Shown one piece after another: positions 52,316-61,273 of a DNA stretch of 64,000 nucleotides; within the stretch, counting starts at the first letter, position 1, and each line of letters starts with the position of its first letter. Below the pieces are notes generated by a model, which ran no database searches, was not told the origin of the DNA, and saw nothing but the letters and a program-made list of their open reading frames with translations. The stretch is from Flavobacterium sediminilitoris. GTDB taxonomy: Bacteria > Bacteroidota > Bacteroidia > Flavobacteriales > Flavobacteriaceae. Location: the NCBI RefSeq assembly GCF_023008245.1, contig NZ_CP090145.1, forward strand, positions 2,914,001-2,978,000, in the 5' to 3' direction. Made by a program: the position numbers and the translations under genes.

Positions 52316-53602
52316 TTAAAATTTTAAATCTACAGCAGGAAGTAGTTTACTAGAACATTCACCAAACCCAATTCTTATGTCAGAATTTTGGCAATATCCT
52401 CTAATGATTACAGTGTCATTATCGTTAATAAATTTTCTTTCACTACCATCATTTAGTTTTATAGGATTTTTTCCACCCCATGTTAATTCTAGCATTGAGC
52501 CAAAAGAATCTTCTGTTGGTCCAGAAATAGTTCCACTTCCCATCATGTCACCAGAATTCACTCTACAACCATTGACAGTATGATGAGTTAACTGTTGGCA
52601 CATTGACCAATACATATATTTAAAATTAGAATTAGAAACCACAGTTTCTTCTGCATTTTCTGGCTGAATCGCTACTTGTAAATTAATATCAAAAGCATGA
52701 TCGCCACTTTGTTGTAAATAAGCTAATGGCTCTGGATTTTGCTCTGGACCTTTAGTTCTAAAAGGTTCTAAAGCATCCATTGTTACAATCCATGGAGAAA
52801 TTGACGAGGCAAAGTTTTTAGCTAAAAATGGTCCTAATGGAACATATTCCCATTTTTGAATGTCACGAGCACTCCAGTCATTAAAAAGAACCATTCCAAA
52901 AATATAATCTTCTGCTTCACCTATAGGAATTGCTTCACCCATTAAGTTTGCATCAGTAGTTATAAACGCTGTTTCAAGTTCAAAATCGACTAATTTTGAT
53001 GGTCCAAAAACAGGTTGTGTTTCACCAGCAGGTAATGTTTGTCCGTTAGGTCTTCTTACTGCAACTCCACTAGGAACAATAGTTGAACTTCTACCGTGAT
53101 ATCCTACAGGAATATGAAGCCAGTTTGGTAATAATGCATTATCTGGATCTCGAAACATTTTACCTACGTTTGTAGCATGTTCTTTAGAGCTATAAAAATC
53201 AGTATAGTCACCTATTTGAACAGGTAATAACATTTCTACATCTTTCATGTCGAAAATAATAATATCGCAATGTTTTTTATTATCACGAAGTTTAGGATTT
53301 TCAGCATCAAAAATATGTGCTAATCGGTTTCGTACTAATCGCCATGTTTTTTTACCATCAGAGATAAAATCATTAAGAGTATCTTGCATGAACATATCAT
53401 CTGTAAGCTCAATTCCTTCAAAATATCCTAATTGTTGTAATGCCCCCATGTCTATTGCAGAGTTACCTATTCTAGTTCCTATAGTAATTACATCTTCTTT
53501 AGTAATGAAAACACCAAAGGGAATATTTTGAATAGGGAAGTCACTGTTTTCAGGGACATTTATCCATGATTTTCTCTTCGGATCGTTTGCTATATTTGGC
53601 AT
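52316..53602 (-). CDS. fahA: Fumarylacetoacetase
   Basis: 428 residues. N-terminal domain NSDFPIQNIPFGVFI, then the catalytic C-terminal domain with the conserved YHGRSSTIVPSG, FELETAFI, DWSARDIQKWEYVPLGPFLAKNF and GSGTISGP. This is the two-domain FAH of aromatic amino acid catabolism, splitting fumarylacetoacetate to fumarate and acetoacetate. Divergent from glyA. Confidence 0.95.
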   Translation of the reverse strand: MPNIANDPKRKSWINVPENSDFPIQNIPFGVFITKEDVITIGTRIGNSAIDMGALQQLGYFEGIELTDDMFMQDTLNDFISDGKKTWRLVRNRLAHIFDAENPKLRDNKKHCDIIIFDMKDVEMLLPVQIGDYTDFYSSKEHATNVGKMFRDPDNALLPNWLHIPVGYHGRSSTIVPSGVAVRRPNGQTLPAGETQPVFGPSKLVDFELETAFITTDANLMGEAIPIGEAEDYIFGMVLFNDWSARDIQKWEYVPLGPFLAKNFASSISPWIVTMDALEPFRTKGPEQNPEPLAYLQQSGDHAFDINLQVAIQPENAEETVVSNSNFKYMYWSMCQQLTHHTVNGCRVNSGDMMGSGTISGPTEDSFGSMLELTWGGKNPIKLNDGSERKFINDNDTVIIRGYCQNSDIRIGFGECSSKLLPAVDLKF

Positions 53603-53678
53603 AATATAATGTTAATTTGTTGTTGAAAAATTATATACCAAATATAAACTTTACTGGTTATTTAACAAACCTTTTTTG

Positions 53679-53686
53679 TAAATTTG
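53679..53686 (+). promoter_or_regulatory. -7 box before glyA
   Basis: TAAATTTG fits TAnnTTTG, 26 bases before the ATG. No good -33 match. Confidence 0.4.
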
Positions 53687-53712
53687 AATAAATTTTAACG
53701 AATTACTAAGAA

Positions 53713-54987
53713 ATGCAACGCGACGAACAAATTTTTGACCTGATTCTTGACGAGCAAGACAGGCAAATTCACGGAATTGAACTAATTGCCTCAGAAAACT
53801 TTGTAAGTGACCAAGTGATGGAAGCTGCGGGTTCTGTATTAACAAATAAATATGCTGAAGGATATCCAGGTAAGCGTTATTATGGAGGATGTGAAGTAGT
53901 AGATATTGTAGAACAAATAGCAATAGATAGAGCAAAAGCATTATTTGGGGCTGAATATGTAAATGTACAACCGCATTCGGGTTCTCAGGCAAATACAGCA
54001 GTGTTTGCAGCTTGTTTGCAACCAGGTGACAAAATATTAGGTTTTGATTTATCACATGGTGGTCATTTAACTCATGGTTCACCAGTTAATTTTTCAGGTA
54101 AGTTATATTCTCCTTCATTTTATGGAGTAGAAGAAGAAACAGGATTATTAAATTACGATAAAATTCAAGAAATTGCATTAGCTGAAAAACCAAAAATGAT
54201 TATTGCGGGAGCTTCTGCTTATTCTAGAGATATGGATTTTAAACGTTTTCGTGAAATTGCAGATAGTGTAGGGGCTTTATTATTAGCAGATATTTCTCAT
54301 CCAGCAGGATTAATCGCAAAAGGATTATTAAATGATCCAATTCCTCATTGTCATATTGTTACTACTACTACTCATAAAACATTAAGAGGTCCTAGAGGTG
54401 GAATGATTATGATGGGTAAAGATTTTGAAAATCCATGGGGTTTAAAAACACCTAAAGGTGAAACTAGAATGATGTCTCATATTTTAGATATGTCTGTTTT
54501 TCCTGGAAATCAAGGTGGTCCTTTAATGCATATTATTGCGGCTAAAGCTGTTGCCTTTGGAGAAGCTTTAACAGATGAGTTTTTCAGATACACTATGCAA
54601 GTTAGAAAAAATGCACAGGCTATGGCTGCTGCATTTGTGAGTAGAGGATATAAAATTATTTCTGGAGGAACAGATAATCATATGATGTTGATTGACTTAA
54701 GAAATAAAAATATTACTGGAAAAGAAGCTGAAAATGCATTAGTAAAAGCTGAAATAACAGTAAACAAAAACATGGTTCCTTTTGATGATAAATCACCATT
54801 TGTAACATCAGGAATTCGTGTAGGTACATCAGCAATTACTACTCGTGGTTTAGACGAAAACGATATGGAAGTTATTGTAGCTTTAATTGATAAAGTAATC
54901 ATGAATCATACTGATGAAGCAGTCTTAGAACAAGTTGCTGAAGAAGTAAATGATTTAATGGGTGAAAGAGCTATGTTTGTTTTTTAA
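53713..54987 (+). CDS. glyA: Serine hydroxymethyltransferase
   Basis: 424 residues, full length. PLP Lys in [14 protein letters not shown]. Tetrahydrofolate and substrate motifs [40 protein letters not shown] and [12 protein letters not shown]. Interconverts serine and glycine and makes 5,10-methylene-THF. Divergent from fahA with about 110 bases between starts. Confidence 0.97.
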   Translation: MQRDEQIFDLILDEQDRQIHGIELIASENFVSDQVMEAAGSVLTNKYAEGYPGKRYYGGCEVVDIVEQIAIDRAKALFGAEYVNVQPHSGSQANTAVFAACLQPGDKILGFDLSHGGHLTHGSPVNFSGKLYSPSFYGVEEETGLLNYDKIQEIALAEKPKMIIAGASAYSRDMDFKRFREIADSVGALLLADISHPAGLIAKGLLNDPIPHCHIVTTTTHKTLRGPRGGMIMMGKDFENPWGLKTPKGETRMMSHILDMSVFPGNQGGPLMHIIAAKAVAFGEALTDEFFRYTMQVRKNAQAMAAAFVSRGYKIISGGTDNHMMLIDLRNKNITGKEAENALVKAEITVNKNMVPFDDKSPFVTSGIRVGTSAITTRGLDENDMEVIVALIDKVIMNHTDEAVLEQVAEEVNDLMGERAMFVF

Positions 54988-55010
54988 TTGAAAAGAAACA
55001 ATATAATTAT

Positions 55011-55041
55011 AAAAAACTCCTGAGAAATCAGGAGTTTTTTT
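55011..55041. terminator. Terminator between glyA and tyrS
   Basis: AAAAACTCCTGA / TCAGGAGTTTTT hairpin between convergent genes. Confidence 0.85.
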
Positions 55042-55049
55042 ATGTTTAA

Positions 55050-56258
55050 CTATTCTTGTAGTTCGTAGAAATCGAGTTTGCCGATTTTTATTTTTAAATT
55101 TTTTACTACTTCAATTGCTTTGTAGGGTTCTTTCATTTTTTCATTATTAATTTGAACTGCTCCGCTTTCTATAAGTCGTCTAATTGCAGAATTGGATAAA
55201 TCATTTTTAAAAATTTTGCATAATTCTACTGTTGTTATTGCTTTTGTCTGTAAGTTTAAAGTACTTATTGAAATTTGTTTAAAGTTTTTATCTTCAAATT
55301 TTTTATTTTGAAATTGATTTGTAAAAAAAGCTTCTGCCTCTATTGCTGCTTTTTCACTATGATATTGTGTTATAATATTTTTTGCAATTATCTTTTTAAT
55401 ATTCATTGGATTTTCTCCATTTGTCAATTGTAGACTTATCTGTCGTTTTTCATCTTCTGAGAAATGGGTTGTTAAATTTAAAAACTCCATTATTAAACTA
55501 TCAGGTATTGACATGGTTTTTCCAAACATATTGTTAGGCTCGTCGGTTAGTCCGATAGTGTTATTTAAAGACTTACTCATTTTTTCAACGCCATCAGTTC
55601 CTCTTAAAAGAGGCATACACATTACAGTTTGCGGTGCCATTTCATGTGCTTCTTGTAATTGTCTTCCCATTGCACAGTTAAATAATTGATCAGTTCCTCC
55701 CATTTCAATGTCGCATTTTAATTGAACAGAATCAAAGCCTTGTAGAATAGGGTAAATGAGTTCATGCATTGCAATAGGTGTATTTTCGGTAAAGCGTTTG
55801 TTAAAATCCTTGCGTTGCATGAGTTGAGCTAGCGTTATTTTAGACATAAGTTGTAAAACTTCCGAAAACGGTAAACAATCTAACCAATCGGAATTGAAAA
55901 CGATTTTTGCTTTATTTATGTCTATAATTTTGGAGAGTTGTTCTATATAAGTTTCAGCATTTTGTTGTACTTCTTCTATACTTAATGGTTTTCGGCTTTT
56001 ATTTTTTCCTGTTGGATCTCCAATCCTAGCAGTAAAACTACCAACTAAGATTATAATTTGATGCCCATGATCTTGAAATTGTCTCATTTTTTTAAGCACA
56101 ACAGCATGTCCTAAATGTAAATCAGGAGCAGTAGGGTCAAAACCTAATTTGATTTTTAATTTTCGATTTTCATTTTTGGCTTCTTGTAGTTTTTGTTCTA
56201 ATCCGTTTTCAGGTAATATAATTTCTACATTTTCTTTTAGTAATTCTAGTATTTCCAT
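55050..56258 (-). CDS. tyrS: Tyrosyl-tRNA synthetase
   Basis: 402 residues. KIKLGFDPTAPDLHLGHAVVL contains the HIGH-type motif (HLGH). KMSKS is present (EKMSKSLNNTIG), and the tyrosine pocket is MGGTDQLFNCAMGRQLQ. A C-terminal S4-like RNA-binding region is at 340-400. This is the TyrZ-like bacterial group, judged by the LHLGH and length. Preceded by a terminator 12 bases from its ATG and a Tyr-rich leader frame. Confidence 0.96.
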   Translation of the reverse strand: MEILELLKENVEIILPENGLEQKLQEAKNENRKLKIKLGFDPTAPDLHLGHAVVLKKMRQFQDHGHQIIILVGSFTARIGDPTGKNKSRKPLSIEEVQQNAETYIEQLSKIIDINKAKIVFNSDWLDCLPFSEVLQLMSKITLAQLMQRKDFNKRFTENTPIAMHELIYPILQGFDSVQLKCDIEMGGTDQLFNCAMGRQLQEAHEMAPQTVMCMPLLRGTDGVEKMSKSLNNTIGLTDEPNNMFGKTMSIPDSLIMEFLNLTTHFSEDEKRQISLQLTNGENPMNIKKIIAKNIITQYHSEKAAIEAEAFFTNQFQNKKFEDKNFKQISISTLNLQTKAITTVELCKIFKNDLSNSAIRRLIESGAVQINNEKMKEPYKAIEVVKNLKIKIGKLDFYELQE

Positions 56259-56270
56259 TTTTTTTAAAAT

Positions 56271-56300
56271 AAAAAAGCCCGAACGTTATGTTCGGGCTTT
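56271..56300 (-). terminator. Intrinsic terminator directly upstream of tyrS
   Basis: Minus-strand hairpin AAAGCCCGAAC / GTTCGGGCTTT, then a T-run, ending 12 bases before the tyrS ATG. Transcription must pass it to reach tyrS, which fits an attenuator. Confidence 0.8.
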
Positions 56301-56325
56301 AAGTTTATAGTGTATTAATTTTATA

Positions 56326-56430
56326 TCAACAATGTTGTTTAGTCTTATATACATATACATTTATGCCCATTATTGAGCAATAATAGGTACTGAAAAAAGG
56401 CAAACGTAATATGTTTTTTAGGAATTTCAT
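56326..56430 (-). CDS. Short Tyr-rich open reading frame in the tyrS leader
   Basis: 34 codons. The ATG at 56430 is 7 bases after a TATATTTG box. The peptide MKFLKNILRLPFFSTYYCSI continues MGINVYVYKTKQHC, with Tyr at positions 16, 17, 26 and 28. A hairpin CCTATTATT / AATAATGGG spans the tandem Tyr codons. It may be a leader peptide whose stalling at Tyr codons controls the terminator before tyrS. No other function is suggested. Confidence 0.5.
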   Translation of the reverse strand: MKFLKNILRLPFFSTYYCSIMGINVYVYKTKQHC

Positions 56431-56437
56431 TCTAATA

Positions 56438-56445
56438 CAAATATA
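56438..56445 (-). promoter_or_regulatory. -7 box of the tyrS leader transcript
   Basis: Minus strand TATATTTG, exact TAnnTTTG, with ATTG about 20 bases upstream. The ATG of the leader frame follows 7 bases later, so translation is nearly leaderless. Confidence 0.5.
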
Positions 56446-56596
56446 CATTTTTTTTTAAATTCTTACAATTTTTTGTTTTTTAGTAAAACTGATTTATAAT
56501 TTTTTTAAAAAATTTAGATTGGCATCTTTTTTGTTTTTCGATAAAGTAGTGTTCCATATTTTTATAATTCTTGTGTCATTTCTTTTTTTTATTTCA

Positions 56597-56662
56597 ATTT
56601 GCCACGCTTTTTGTTGCAAATTCAAAAAAAAAATAAAATTTGCAACAAAAAGCGTGGCAAAT
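56597..56662. repeat. Perfect 26 bp inverted repeat
   Basis: Arms 56597-56622 and 56637-56662 (starting ATTTGCCACGCTTTTTGTTG) are exact reverse complements with a 14 base A-rich loop. The stem lies between the tyrS leader promoter and the HTH gene at 56733. It could be a terminator, a binding site or a mobile-element footprint. Confidence 0.85.
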
Positions 56663-56732
56663 TTATTTTTTGAAAATTAAAGACACAAATTTTAGGAACG
56701 AAAGTAAAACATCACTACAAAATAATTTAGAT

Positions 56733-57257
56733 ATGAAAAAAGAAACCATTTTTAAAGCAAAAATGCTGATACCACAAGAAGAAATGGCAATGTTGCTTAA
56801 TGTAAGTAGGAGCCAATGGTCTATGCATAAAATAGGATATCGTGGTTTACCTGTTAAATCGAGAGAAAAATTTGGTTTTTTATTAAAGGTTGCCAGTGAA
56901 TTGCCATTGGAAAGTCTCCATAGAAAAACAATTGAAAAACAACAAATACAAGAACAACTTGTAAAGTTAGAAGCAGAATTAAAAGATGTTGTTATAAAGC
57001 AATTTCGTTTACAAAAAAAGTATAAAGAAACAGAAAACAAATACCAAGCAGCAATGCGAACAATAGATTTTGTAAATTTAGCATTGTCTAAAAAAAAGTT
57101 TGTGGATTTTGAATATGAAACCTTAAAAATAATAGAACGTAAAGCTATGGAAACGGTAAAGAGGTATAGTCTATATGAACAAACTCAGTTAAAAATAAAA
57201 CTTAAAACTTTAGAGCTTCAGCATAAATTATTAGAGAAAGCGTTAGTTAATAAGTAA
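56733..57257 (+). CDS. Small protein with N-terminal helix-turn-helix
   Basis: 174 residues from the ATG at 56733, chosen because an earlier ATG (56640) would put the start inside the perfect inverted repeat. Residues 14-35 (QEEMAMLLNVSRSQWSMHKI) are a HTH, like Cro/XRE-type DNA-binding proteins. The rest is one long charged coiled coil (QIQEQLVKLEAELKDVVIKQ). Likely a DNA-binding dimer; target unknown. Confidence 0.65.
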   Translation: MKKETIFKAKMLIPQEEMAMLLNVSRSQWSMHKIGYRGLPVKSREKFGFLLKVASELPLESLHRKTIEKQQIQEQLVKLEAELKDVVIKQFRLQKKYKETENKYQAAMRTIDFVNLALSKKKFVDFEYETLKIIERKAMETVKRYSLYEQTQLKIKLKTLELQHKLLEKALVNK

Positions 57258-57325
57258 TGTCAACTCTTCTATCAACTTACAGTTAAAACCAAATTATATA
57301 TTAAACATTGTAGTGAGAATATAAA

Positions 57326-57412
57326 CGGTTTACTTCATTTTGTCTATTTATTCTGGAGTTTAGTAACCCGAGCTAAAGACGAACTGAGGAAGTATTTTAA
57401 TTCATTGTTTTT
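57326..57412. repeat. 87 bp direct repeat, left copy
   Basis: CGGTTTACTTCATTTTGTCT through TAACCCGAGCTAAAGACG and AACTGAGGAAG. Repeated at 58794-58880 with about four mismatches. Its middle (CCCGAGC ... GAACTG) resembles the type B core of the attC-like elements. Confidence 0.85.
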
Positions 57413-57453
57413 GCTTCGCATGCAATAAAACCTTAGCTGTGTTCACGTAGTTT

Positions 57454-58476
57454 TTATTTATAGAATTCATATTTGTAGAAATATTTATTTACAATTTTTT
57501 CATTTGATCTATAATATTTTATTTTTTCTTTAATGATACTTCCTTTTTCATTATAATAAAATTCTTGAATTATAGATGGTTTTTGAGAGTTATACAGATA
57601 TGTAATTATTTTTTTAATGTAATCATCTTTCCCGTATTTATAATCATATTTATAATCTACTTTACCATCTCGTATTATCATTTCTTTTATTAATCTGCCT
57701 TTTTTATCATATTTATATAGCATTATATAATCAACTTTTTTTAACATTTTGATTTTATCTTGAGAAATTCTTACACTTTGTGAAAGCTTATTTTTGTTGT
57801 AAGAATATAAAAAATTAAAAGTATTTTGAGATTCTTCAGAAACAGAATATATTAAATTATTGTCATCATCATAAAAAGAATGTTCTGTCCATTCTTTTTG
57901 ATTTAAACTATTAAAAGACATTTCTTTAATTAAATTTCCAATTGAGTCATATTCTTTTTCGAATTCTAAATATTTATCTGCAAGTTCTTCAATTCGGATT
58001 ATTTCATCATTATTTATCAAATCATTTATAGATTCAATTTTAAAGATGTAAGAATATGGATTTGTATTAGTTAATTTTTCATCATCTTCAAAATTATTGT
58101 TCTTCGTATATATTTTTTTATTAAAACCATTTTTATCATACTCATAGTAATCAATATTTATTCCAACGTTAGAATGGAGATAATATTTTTTAGATATTTT
58201 GTTGTTTTTTTCAAAAATATTTGCTCGTATAGTTGTTAAATATTTATTATTCCAATTTTCACCAACATATTCATTTGAATAACTAAATACCAAATTTTTT
58301 ACTGAATCAAATTCGCGAATATTTATAATAGTATCTGATTTATACTGAGTGATTTTTTTAATCTTTTCAGGAATATTCTTTTTTTCAAAGGTTAATTCGG
58401 TTGGATTAACTTTTGATTGACTAAATAAAAAAAAATGAAAAAGAATAAATATTAATGTTAGATTTGATTTAAGCAT
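57454..58476 (-). CDS. Secreted YD/RHS-repeat-like protein
   Basis: 340 residues. A hydrophobic start FILFHFFLFSQ ending at a signal-cleavage-like site. Repeats of YDxxGxxIKE type: YDKNGFNKKI, YDSIGNLIKEM, YDKKGRLIKEM, YNEKGSIIKEK, the RHS/YD motif spaced 20-50 residues apart. RHS-type repeats form shells in toxins and surface proteins; no toxin domain is visible here. Flanked by 87 bp direct repeats, so it may have been acquired. Confidence 0.65.
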   Translation of the reverse strand: MLKSNLTLIFILFHFFLFSQSKVNPTELTFEKKNIPEKIKKITQYKSDTIINIREFDSVKNLVFSYSNEYVGENWNNKYLTTIRANIFEKNNKISKKYYLHSNVGINIDYYEYDKNGFNKKIYTKNNNFEDDEKLTNTNPYSYIFKIESINDLINNDEIIRIEELADKYLEFEKEYDSIGNLIKEMSFNSLNQKEWTEHSFYDDDNNLIYSVSEESQNTFNFLYSYNKNKLSQSVRISQDKIKMLKKVDYIMLYKYDKKGRLIKEMIIRDGKVDYKYDYKYGKDDYIKKIITYLYNSQKPSIIQEFYYNEKGSIIKEKIKYYRSNEKIVNKYFYKYEFYK

Positions 58477-58716
58477 TTCTTTAAATTATGTACAACGTCA
58501 GTTTGTATAAAACCTCCATTTATTTTAATTTGTATTATAAAATCAATTAAAAATAGCGTATTTAAGCTACACTAAAAAACTTTTTTGAATGTAATCATTC
58601 AACATTAATTGGCTTAAGCTAAAAAATAAGTTTTTGTAAAAGATAATTTTATAGGTAAGGTCAAGTATGTCTAAAAGTGAAGTTAAACATTAAAAAAACA
58701 ACAGAAAAACTACTCT
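58477..58716. other. Gap downstream of a possible cassette edge
   Basis: Contains ACAACGTCAGTTTG at 58491, similar to the left edge of the attC-like elements, but no convincing partner arm. Otherwise no feature. Confidence 0.3.
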
Positions 58717-58746
58717 AAAAAAAAGAGGCATAATAGCCTCTTGATT
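58717..58746. terminator. Hairpin terminator
   Basis: AAAAGAGGC / GCCTCTTGATTTT hairpin, isolated in the gap. Confidence 0.5.
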
Positions 58747-58793
58747 TTCTCTTTCATAATTTTTTGATAACTCCATAAGGGTGAATTCGGAGT

Positions 58794-58880
58794 CGGTTTG
58801 CTTCATTTTTTCTATTTATTTTGGAGTTTAGTAACCCGAGCTAAAGACGAACTGAGGAAGTATTTTAATTCATTGTTTTT
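58794..58880. repeat. 87 bp direct repeat, right copy
   Basis: Partner of 57326-57412. Confidence 0.85.
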
Positions 58881-59019
58881 TTTTCAAAGATAGTATTGTG
58901 TGTGGGGTATTTCACAAAATAATAAAAGGGTATTGTTGTTGGTTTTAACCCAAATTATGCATTAGACATTATTTGGGTTTAAAACATTTGTTTTCTTTTT
59001 TTGTGGAAATGGTACTCTT

Positions 59020-59682
59020 TTAGAGTAAATAGTTTTTTAATTGATTGGTTTCGCTAAGGATATATTTTGGGGCTACTATTTTTAGTTCTTCTTCATCTCT
59101 GAATCCCCAAGTAACGGCAATGCTATCGATATCTGCATTTTGTGCGGTTACTATATCAACTTCTGTATCGCCAACAAGAACTAATTTATCTAGAGGTAGT
59201 TTTAATGTGTTTGCAATGGCTAATGCTCCTTTTGGATCTGGTTTTTTATAGCTATCGGATTGTCCTATTATTTGTTTGAATTTTATTGTTGGGAAAAAAT
59301 GTTCGGCACATTTGCAAGTGAGTTCATGGGATTTATTAGAAAGCAGTGCTATTGGTTTTCCAGTTGATTGTAGTGTTTCCAGAAGTTCTAAAATGCCTGT
59401 ATAAACTTCGGAATGTGTTGTGTAGTTGTTTTGATAGTTTAGATGAAATTCCTTTCCTATTTGCATTATTGTTTCTTCTTTTCTATGGTTTTGCGGAAGA
59501 CATTGTGCTATGAAGTTTTGGGCTCCATTGCCAATAAATTTTCGATATTTTTTTGAGGTGTGTGTTGGGAAATTATTTTTTTTCAAGAGTTCGTTCATGA
59601 TATGGGTATAAATTCCTAGTGTATTTAGTAGGGTTCCGTCTAAATCGAATAGTATTCCGTCATATTTTTTTTGGATCGTCAT
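59020..59682 (-). CDS. HAD-family phosphatase (phosphoglycolate-phosphatase-like)
   Basis: 220 residues. Motif I ILFDLDGTLLNT, motif II ALLSNKS, the Lys region QSDSYKKPDP, and motif III LVGDTEVDIVTAQNA. The cap is the alpha-helical C1 type. Substrates may be phosphoglycolate or sugar phosphates. It stands between the isonitrile-type operon and the YD-repeat gene. Confidence 0.9.
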   Translation of the reverse strand: MTIQKKYDGILFDLDGTLLNTLGIYTHIMNELLKKNNFPTHTSKKYRKFIGNGAQNFIAQCLPQNHRKEETIMQIGKEFHLNYQNNYTTHSEVYTGILELLETLQSTGKPIALLSNKSHELTCKCAEHFFPTIKFKQIIGQSDSYKKPDPKGALAIANTLKLPLDKLVLVGDTEVDIVTAQNADIDSIAVTWGFRDEEELKIVAPKYILSETNQLKNYLL

Positions 59683-60002
59683 GTCTTATTTGCTTTTTGA
59701 ATTATTGGAAGTTTGTTTTAAGTGTTTTTTTATAATATTTTCAATTTTAAAAGTAATTCAATTATTTTTGAAAAAACTTCCAGTAACGTATATTTTATTA
59801 GATTTAAATCGGGCTGTTATTTAATTAATGAGAGGCTGTCTCAAAAGTTAGATCTTATTCAACTAAACTTGTTTACTACGTTAGTTCACTTTGTTTGTGC
59901 TTGTTTCTTTAAAATACAGAATTTCAGCATTCATTAGATTCCAAAATAAATCCGAAATGACAAGTTTCATTACTTTTCAGACAGCCTTTTTGCTTGCAAT
60001 TT
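59683..60002. mobile_element. MITE-like element in the gap after the tautomerase gene
   Basis: 59833-59987 is bounded by 16 bp inverted repeats, AGGCTGTCTCAAAAGT and ACTTTTCAGACAGCCT (one mismatch), like IS1182-type ends. There is no transposase inside. No clear target-site duplication. The remaining bases of the gap hold nothing recognised. Confidence 0.6.
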
Positions 60003-60209
60003 TTATTTGTTTTTTTTCAATTCATTTTTCATTGCTTCTACTGTTTTTCCACCAACAGCAATGTCGCTGTCTGGTATTTCTTTTATGGAAACGAAGAAAT
60101 ATTCTTTCGGAATTCCAGTAATTTCTACTGATAGTTGTGTTAATTGTGCTATTAGTTTTTGTTTTACTTTTTCGTCGAGCTGACCAGATTCGAATGATAG
60201 GTATGGCAT
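60003..60209 (-). CDS. Tautomerase-family protein
   Basis: 68 residues, the normal length of a 4-oxalocrotonate tautomerase subunit. The N-terminal proline (MPYLSFESGQ), the putative base, is present. YFFVSIKEIPDSDIAVGGKTV is the second half. Small hexameric enzymes that move protons between carbons; substrate unknown. Last gene of the run behind the isonitrile-type genes. Confidence 0.85.
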   Translation of the reverse strand: MPYLSFESGQLDEKVKQKLIAQLTQLSVEITGIPKEYFFVSIKEIPDSDIAVGGKTVEAMKNELKKNK

Positions 60210-60268
60210 ATTGTTTTCTTTTATTAATTATATACTTGTTGTTTGTACTTTTATTATAGAAAAATGTT

Positions 60269-61087
60269 CTAAACTACGGTTGGTTTTTGTGTACTTTTCT
60301 TTGTTGTTTTTTGAAAATTAAACATGGTATTATTGTTGGCTAGGTCTTGGGTTGGAATTTCTTGATAAATGTTCCAATGTGCAGCAATTTGTCCGTTTTC
60401 CATTTGAAAAAGATCATATAAAGCCGATTCTTTTCCAGCATATATTCCTTCGCTAATAGAAAGGACAAAGTTTCCTTCTCCAAAAACAGCATGTTGTTCT
60501 TTATAGTGTGGGAAGAAAACACCGTCTTGGATGGCTTTTATCAAACTAGGAATTCCATCTACTAGTTGTGGATGATGTTGTTGAAAATTGGCTTTAAAAT
60601 ATTGAGGTATGCTTGTTATTGTTTTGTTTATGTTTTTGCTAATGAGCTGATTAAATAGGGCTGTTATAGTTGATTTATTGGCTGCTGTTTTTTCTTTATC
60701 TTTTATTTTCGTTTCACCGTCAAACAAAGATCTTTTAGATGGGTTTAGTGGTGTTGTTTCTGTCATTACATTCCAATGTTCTGTAATGATTCCAAAGGTA
60801 TCGAAACGGATGATATGAAAAGCCACTGCTTCGTTGCAACCCAGTGGAGTTGCGTTTTTCCATTTGTGATGCATTATTATGTGAGAACCATCTTCTAGCA
60901 TACGAATATTTTCTATTTTACTGCCATGCTCTTTTAGTTTGGGTAGCATGGCAACAAATGCGGCTCTGCCAGTTGGAACTTTTAGATTGTGTTGAATATA
61001 GTTTTCATGTATCATATACTCAATAGTTGCCTCATCGTAGGCGTTCACTGCGGTATAATATGCTTTTGCTTTTCTTTTATTTGTCAT
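60269..61087 (-). CDS. Tandem SnoaL-like protein
   Basis: 272 residues. Two NTF2/SnoaL domains. The first, residues 1-125, has YYTAVNAYDEATIEYMIHENYIQHN and ITEHWNVMTET. The second, from about 140, has ALFNQLISKNINKTITSIPQYFKANFQQHHP and GQIAAHWNIYQEIP. SnoaL-type proteins cyclise or hydrolyse polyketide and other small-molecule intermediates. Both copies keep the HW pair. Possibly a pathway enzyme; it lies 186 bases behind the FAD monooxygenase gene. Confidence 0.8.
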   Translation of the reverse strand: MTNKRKAKAYYTAVNAYDEATIEYMIHENYIQHNLKVPTGRAAFVAMLPKLKEHGSKIENIRMLEDGSHIIMHHKWKNATPLGCNEAVAFHIIRFDTFGIITEHWNVMTETTPLNPSKRSLFDGETKIKDKEKTAANKSTITALFNQLISKNINKTITSIPQYFKANFQQHHPQLVDGIPSLIKAIQDGVFFPHYKEQHAVFGEGNFVLSISEGIYAGKESALYDLFQMENGQIAAHWNIYQEIPTQDLANNNTMFNFQKTTKKSTQKPTVV

Positions 61088-61273
61088 TCTTTGTTTTATT
61101 TATTGGTTGCTTTTTATGTAAAGCTTTACAAGAGAAAACGGATATTATGCGTTTGCAACAAACTTATTGTTAATGGTGATTTCATATCAAGAAAAAAATC
61201 ATCATTTTCTTTTACAGTAAATTCAAATCACAACTCGTATAATATTTACTTTTTGGACTGTTTTGTTTTTTAA

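Noticed and set aside
53651..54082. 143-residue minus-strand open frame
   Set aside because: Antisense shadow of glyA.
56640..56732. Upstream start for the HTH gene
   Set aside because: The start would lie inside the perfect inverted repeat and add 31 unlikely residues; ATG at 56733 is preferred.
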